Of a stretch of 17,485 bases of DNA, positions 15,100 to 17,485 are shown piece after piece. A program made the translations under genes and the position numbers. Source of the stretch: Anaerolineales bacterium (GTDB lineage Bacteria > Chloroflexota > Anaerolineae > Anaerolineales > Villigracilaceae); the NCBI GenBank assembly GCA_020847355.1, contig JADLCG010000309.1:1-17485 (forward strand). The letters are read 5' to 3'. The first letter of the stretch is position 1, and each line of letters starts with the position of its first letter. The notes below the pieces were generated by a model that saw nothing but the letters and a program-made list of their open reading frames with translations, was not told where the DNA came from and did not search any database.

Positions 15100-16638
15100 A
15101 TGCTCGATTCAATCGCCATTTTAGATTTTGGTTCGCAATATGCGCAGATCATTGCGCGGCGCATTCGTGAAATCAACGTGTACTGCGAGTTATTTCCGTG
15201 GGATACGCCGCCGGAAAAAATTCTCGCTATCCAGCCCAAAGGTTTCATCCTCTCCGGCGGACCAAAATCCGTTTATGCAGAGAACGCGCCGTATATTCAA
15301 AAATTTATTTTAGAGTCGGGCCTGCCGATTCTGGGAATCTGTTATGGGATGCAAGCCTTGACTCATGCGCTCGGCGGAACAGTCAGCCCATCCAACGAAC
15401 GAGAGTTTGGCTTCGCTCAAATCGAATCAATAGTTTTCACGCCTCTGCTGGCTTCGCTCTCCCAAGTTTGGATGTCGCATGGCGATAAAATTACGCAAGC
15501 GCCTGAGGGATTTATCCCATTAGCCAAGAGCGCTAATAGCCCGTACGCGGCAATTGGCAATTTGGAAAAGAAATATTTCGGCGTGCAATTTCACCCTGAA
15601 GTGAATCATACGCCCAATGGAATTCAACTGCTCAAACATTTTGCCGTGGAAATTTGCGGCGCCAAACCGGAATGGACATCCGCTTCGATTATTGACGAGA
15701 GCGTCAAAAAGATTCAAGAACAAGTTGGCAAAGAAAGAGTCCTTGCGGCGGTTTCAGGCGGCGTGGATTCATCGGTGGCGGCGGCGTTGGTGCATAAAGC
15801 GATTGGCGATCAACTGGTTTGTGTGTTTGTGGATACAGGTTTGCTTCGTCATAATGAAGGCGCGGATGTTGCTTCTGCATTTCGTAATGGACTCGGCGCT
15901 GAGTTGATTACCGTAGATGCAAGCGCTGAATTTCTCGGCGCGCTCAAAGGGATAGTTGATCCTGAACAAAAAAGAAAAATCGTCGGCGAGAGATTTATCC
16001 GCACGTTTGAAGCGCAAGCCAAGCAAGTGGGCTTGCCTAAGTTTTTGGTGCAAGGCACAATTTATCCCGACGTAGTTGAATCCTCTGCGCCAGACCGCAA
16101 CAAAGCCGACAAAATCAAAACGCATCACAATGTGGGCGGGCTTCCAAAAGATATGAAGTTTGAACTGGTTGAACCTTTGAGATATTTATTCAAAGACGAG
16201 GTTCGGTTGGTGGGCGAAGCGCTTGGGCTGAATGAAAATTTAGTTTGGCGGCAACCTTTTCCAGGTCCGGGGTTGACCGTGCGCTGTCTCGGGGAGTGTA
16301 CGCCGGAGCGTGTATCCCGTTTGCGGGCGGCAGATAAAATCCTTTTGGAAGAATTATCCAAAGTAGGCTTGATTGGAAAAGGCGCAAAGACATCGCAAGC
16401 CTTTATGGTTTTATTGCCGGTGAAATCTGTGGGCGTGATGGGCGATTACCGAACCTATCAAGAAGCCGCCGCAATCCGCGCCGTGGTGACCGATGATTTT
16501 ATGACTGCCGATTGGGTGCGCCTGCCTTATGAAGTATTGGCGCAGGTTTCCAGCCGTGTGGTGAATGAAGTGGATGGCATCAACCGCGTGGTGTATGATG
16601 TGACCAGCAAGCCCCCCGCGACGATTGAATGGGAATGA
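15100..16638 (+). CDS. guaA: GMP synthase (glutamine-hydrolysing)
   Basis: A 512-residue two-domain enzyme that converts XMP, ATP and glutamine to GMP. The N-terminal class I glutamine amidotransferase domain (residues 1 to about 190) has the triad C81 in GICYGMQAL, and H165 and E167 in QFHPEVNHT. The ATP pyrophosphatase domain begins near 200 with the P-loop SGGVDSS (219-225). The C-terminal dimerisation domain has WRQPFPGPGL, and the protein ends in the conserved PPATIEWE. Length and all key residues are normal. The ribosome site AGGATGA lies just before the ATG. The leader is almost filled by the hairpin at 15041-15083. The preceding gene, xpt, supplies its substrate. Confidence 0.98.
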   Translation: MLDSIAILDFGSQYAQIIARRIREINVYCELFPWDTPPEKILAIQPKGFILSGGPKSVYAENAPYIQKFILESGLPILGICYGMQALTHALGGTVSPSNEREFGFAQIESIVFTPLLASLSQVWMSHGDKITQAPEGFIPLAKSANSPYAAIGNLEKKYFGVQFHPEVNHTPNGIQLLKHFAVEICGAKPEWTSASIIDESVKKIQEQVGKERVLAAVSGGVDSSVAAALVHKAIGDQLVCVFVDTGLLRHNEGADVASAFRNGLGAELITVDASAEFLGALKGIVDPEQKRKIVGERFIRTFEAQAKQVGLPKFLVQGTIYPDVVESSAPDRNKADKIKTHHNVGGLPKDMKFELVEPLRYLFKDEVRLVGEALGLNENLVWRQPFPGPGLTVRCLGECTPERVSRLRAADKILLEELSKVGLIGKGAKTSQAFMVLLPVKSVGVMGDYRTYQEAAAIRAVVTDDFMTADWVRLPYEVLAQVSSRVVNEVDGINRVVYDVTSKPPATIEWE

Positions 16639-16664
16639 TTTTATTATGTTGGATGGAGGATCTG

Positions 16665-17485
16665 ATGAATTTTGATTATGGAAATATTTTAACGCGCACG
16701 TTTCAAATTATCTGGAAGTATAAAACGCTTTGGGTTATTTTGACGTTGCCGATGCTGTTATCTTTTGCCATGCTCCCATTTGGGCTTGCTCCCGCGTATT
16801 TTTTATACGCTGAACCGCAGAATTCGCCAGACCTTGTTTTTGTTATCGCTATGCTCGCTATCGCCGTCTTGTTTTTTGTCGTCAGTTCTGTTGGATATGT
16901 AGTTGTAACTTCTGCGTTTAGCGTGGGGATGGTGCGTTTAGAACGCGGTAAAGATTTGCCGCATTTTGCAGAACTGATCAAAAGCGGGTTTGAATATTTT
17001 TGGCGGCAACTCGGCGTGTTTCTGATCGTTCAGCTTTCTATGGGTTTGATTTTCACCCTTGCTTTTGCTTTCCTGTTTTTTGCAACGGTCGTAACTATGG
17101 GCATCGCTTCTTTTTGCCTGCAACCGATTTTTATTATCATTACCCCGCTCTCTTTTCTGGTATTGGCGATTTTAGAAAACGCCCATCTGGCGGTGGTTTA
17201 TAAAAACTTGAGCGCACTGGACGCATTAAAACACAGCCTCGCCATAGTGCGCGATCATTTTTGGCGTTATTTCATCCTGATTGTGATCATTTATTTTATC
17301 GTCATGATCTTATCAAGCATTCTTACGTTTCCGCTGATACTTCCCGCTTTTTTCATGTCATTTCTATTCGAGACGAATCCTGATCTTTCCACAGCCGTAC
17401 AGCTTATCTTGGGCGGTTTCATGTGCATTTTTATCCTAGCTATGTCCGTTTTATCGGGTCTTTCGCAAGCTTTTATAAAAACTTC
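16665..17485 (+). CDS. Uncharacterised polytopic membrane protein (3' end outside window)
   Basis: An open frame from the ATG at 16665 runs without a stop to the window end, giving at least 273 residues. GGAGGA lies 4 nt before the ATG, a strong ribosome site. The protein begins MNFDYGNILTRTFQIIWKYK and continues with about six or more hydrophobic helices, at about residues 20-48, 57-88, 115-145, 147-170, 200-225 and 240-268. The short loops hold few charges, apart from segments such as VRLERGKDLPHF and HSLAIVRDHFWRY. The layout, with amphipathic YFWR/HFWRY motifs before helix pairs, recalls the membrane part of glycerophosphodiester phosphodiesterase-like or DUF proteins, but I do not recognise the family and assign no function. 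It lies 26 nt after guaA and may be read from the same transcript. Confidence 0.8.
   Translation, partial: MNFDYGNILTRTFQIIWKYKTLWVILTLPMLLSFAMLPFGLAPAYFLYAEPQNSPDLVFVIAMLAIAVLFFVVSSVGYVVVTSAFSVGMVRLERGKDLPHFAELIKSGFEYFWRQLGVFLIVQLSMGLIFTLAFAFLFFATVVTMGIASFCLQPIFIIITPLSFLVLAILENAHLAVVYKNLSALDALKHSLAIVRDHFWRYFILIVIIYFIVMILSSILTFPLILPAFFMSFLFETNPDLSTAVQLILGGFMCIFILAMSVLSGLSQAFIKT

Noticed and set aside
16646..16675. Nine-codon ORF before the last gene
   Set aside because: It overlaps the GGAGGA site and the start of the membrane protein gene out of frame; nothing supports it beyond an ATG.

Overview
This 17.5 kb window is bacterial chromosome with tightly packed genes, about half G+C, and no phage, transposase, rRNA, tRNA or CRISPR content that I can see. 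The Cys-containing SH3b lipoprotein with a Thr/Pro linker, the run of large PAS/GAF kinases with a shared 'LFNKLD' ATPase core, and small intergenic palindromes recall Chloroflexota of the class Anaerolineae. That placement is an inference from gene style, not from a marker gene.

Positions 1-10861 hold a family of four histidine kinases, all on the + strand and all ending in nearly the same HisKA-HATPase core. The first is cut by the window edge. The second is a soluble PAS-GAF kinase. The third has about six membrane helices, three PAS domains and a GAF domain. The fourth has two membrane helices and a GAF-GAF-PAS-GAF sensor. No response regulator or receiver domain lies in the window, so all four look like orphans here. 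A GT39/PMT-like membrane glycosyltransferase gene (2443-4767) with its own putative promoter sits between the second and third kinases. The third and fourth kinases are 2 nt apart, and a probable terminator follows at 10891-10927.

Positions 10980-13814 hold an SH3b lipoprotein (+), a convergent O6-alkylguanine-DNA alkyltransferase (-), a TyrA-like dehydrogenase (+) that lacks the family's usual HPMAG histidine motif, and a small GIY-YIG protein (+). The 383 nt gap before the dehydrogenase carries an 11-bp perfect hairpin, a TATAAT box and a palindromic repeat.

Positions 13804-16638 form a purine salvage block: an Apt-like phosphoribosyltransferase (-), divergent xanthine phosphoribosyltransferase xpt (+), then GMP synthase guaA (+). 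Xpt makes XMP and GuaA converts XMP to GMP, so the two + strand genes are consecutive steps. A strong terminator-like hairpin separates them and ends only 16 nt before the guaA start codon. The window ends inside an uncharacterised polytopic membrane protein gene that starts at 16665.

I found no convincing new biological system. The points most worth following are the kinase family with swapped sensors, the divergent TyrA-like active site, the hairpin in front of guaA, and three intergenic palindromes with short internal periodicity.
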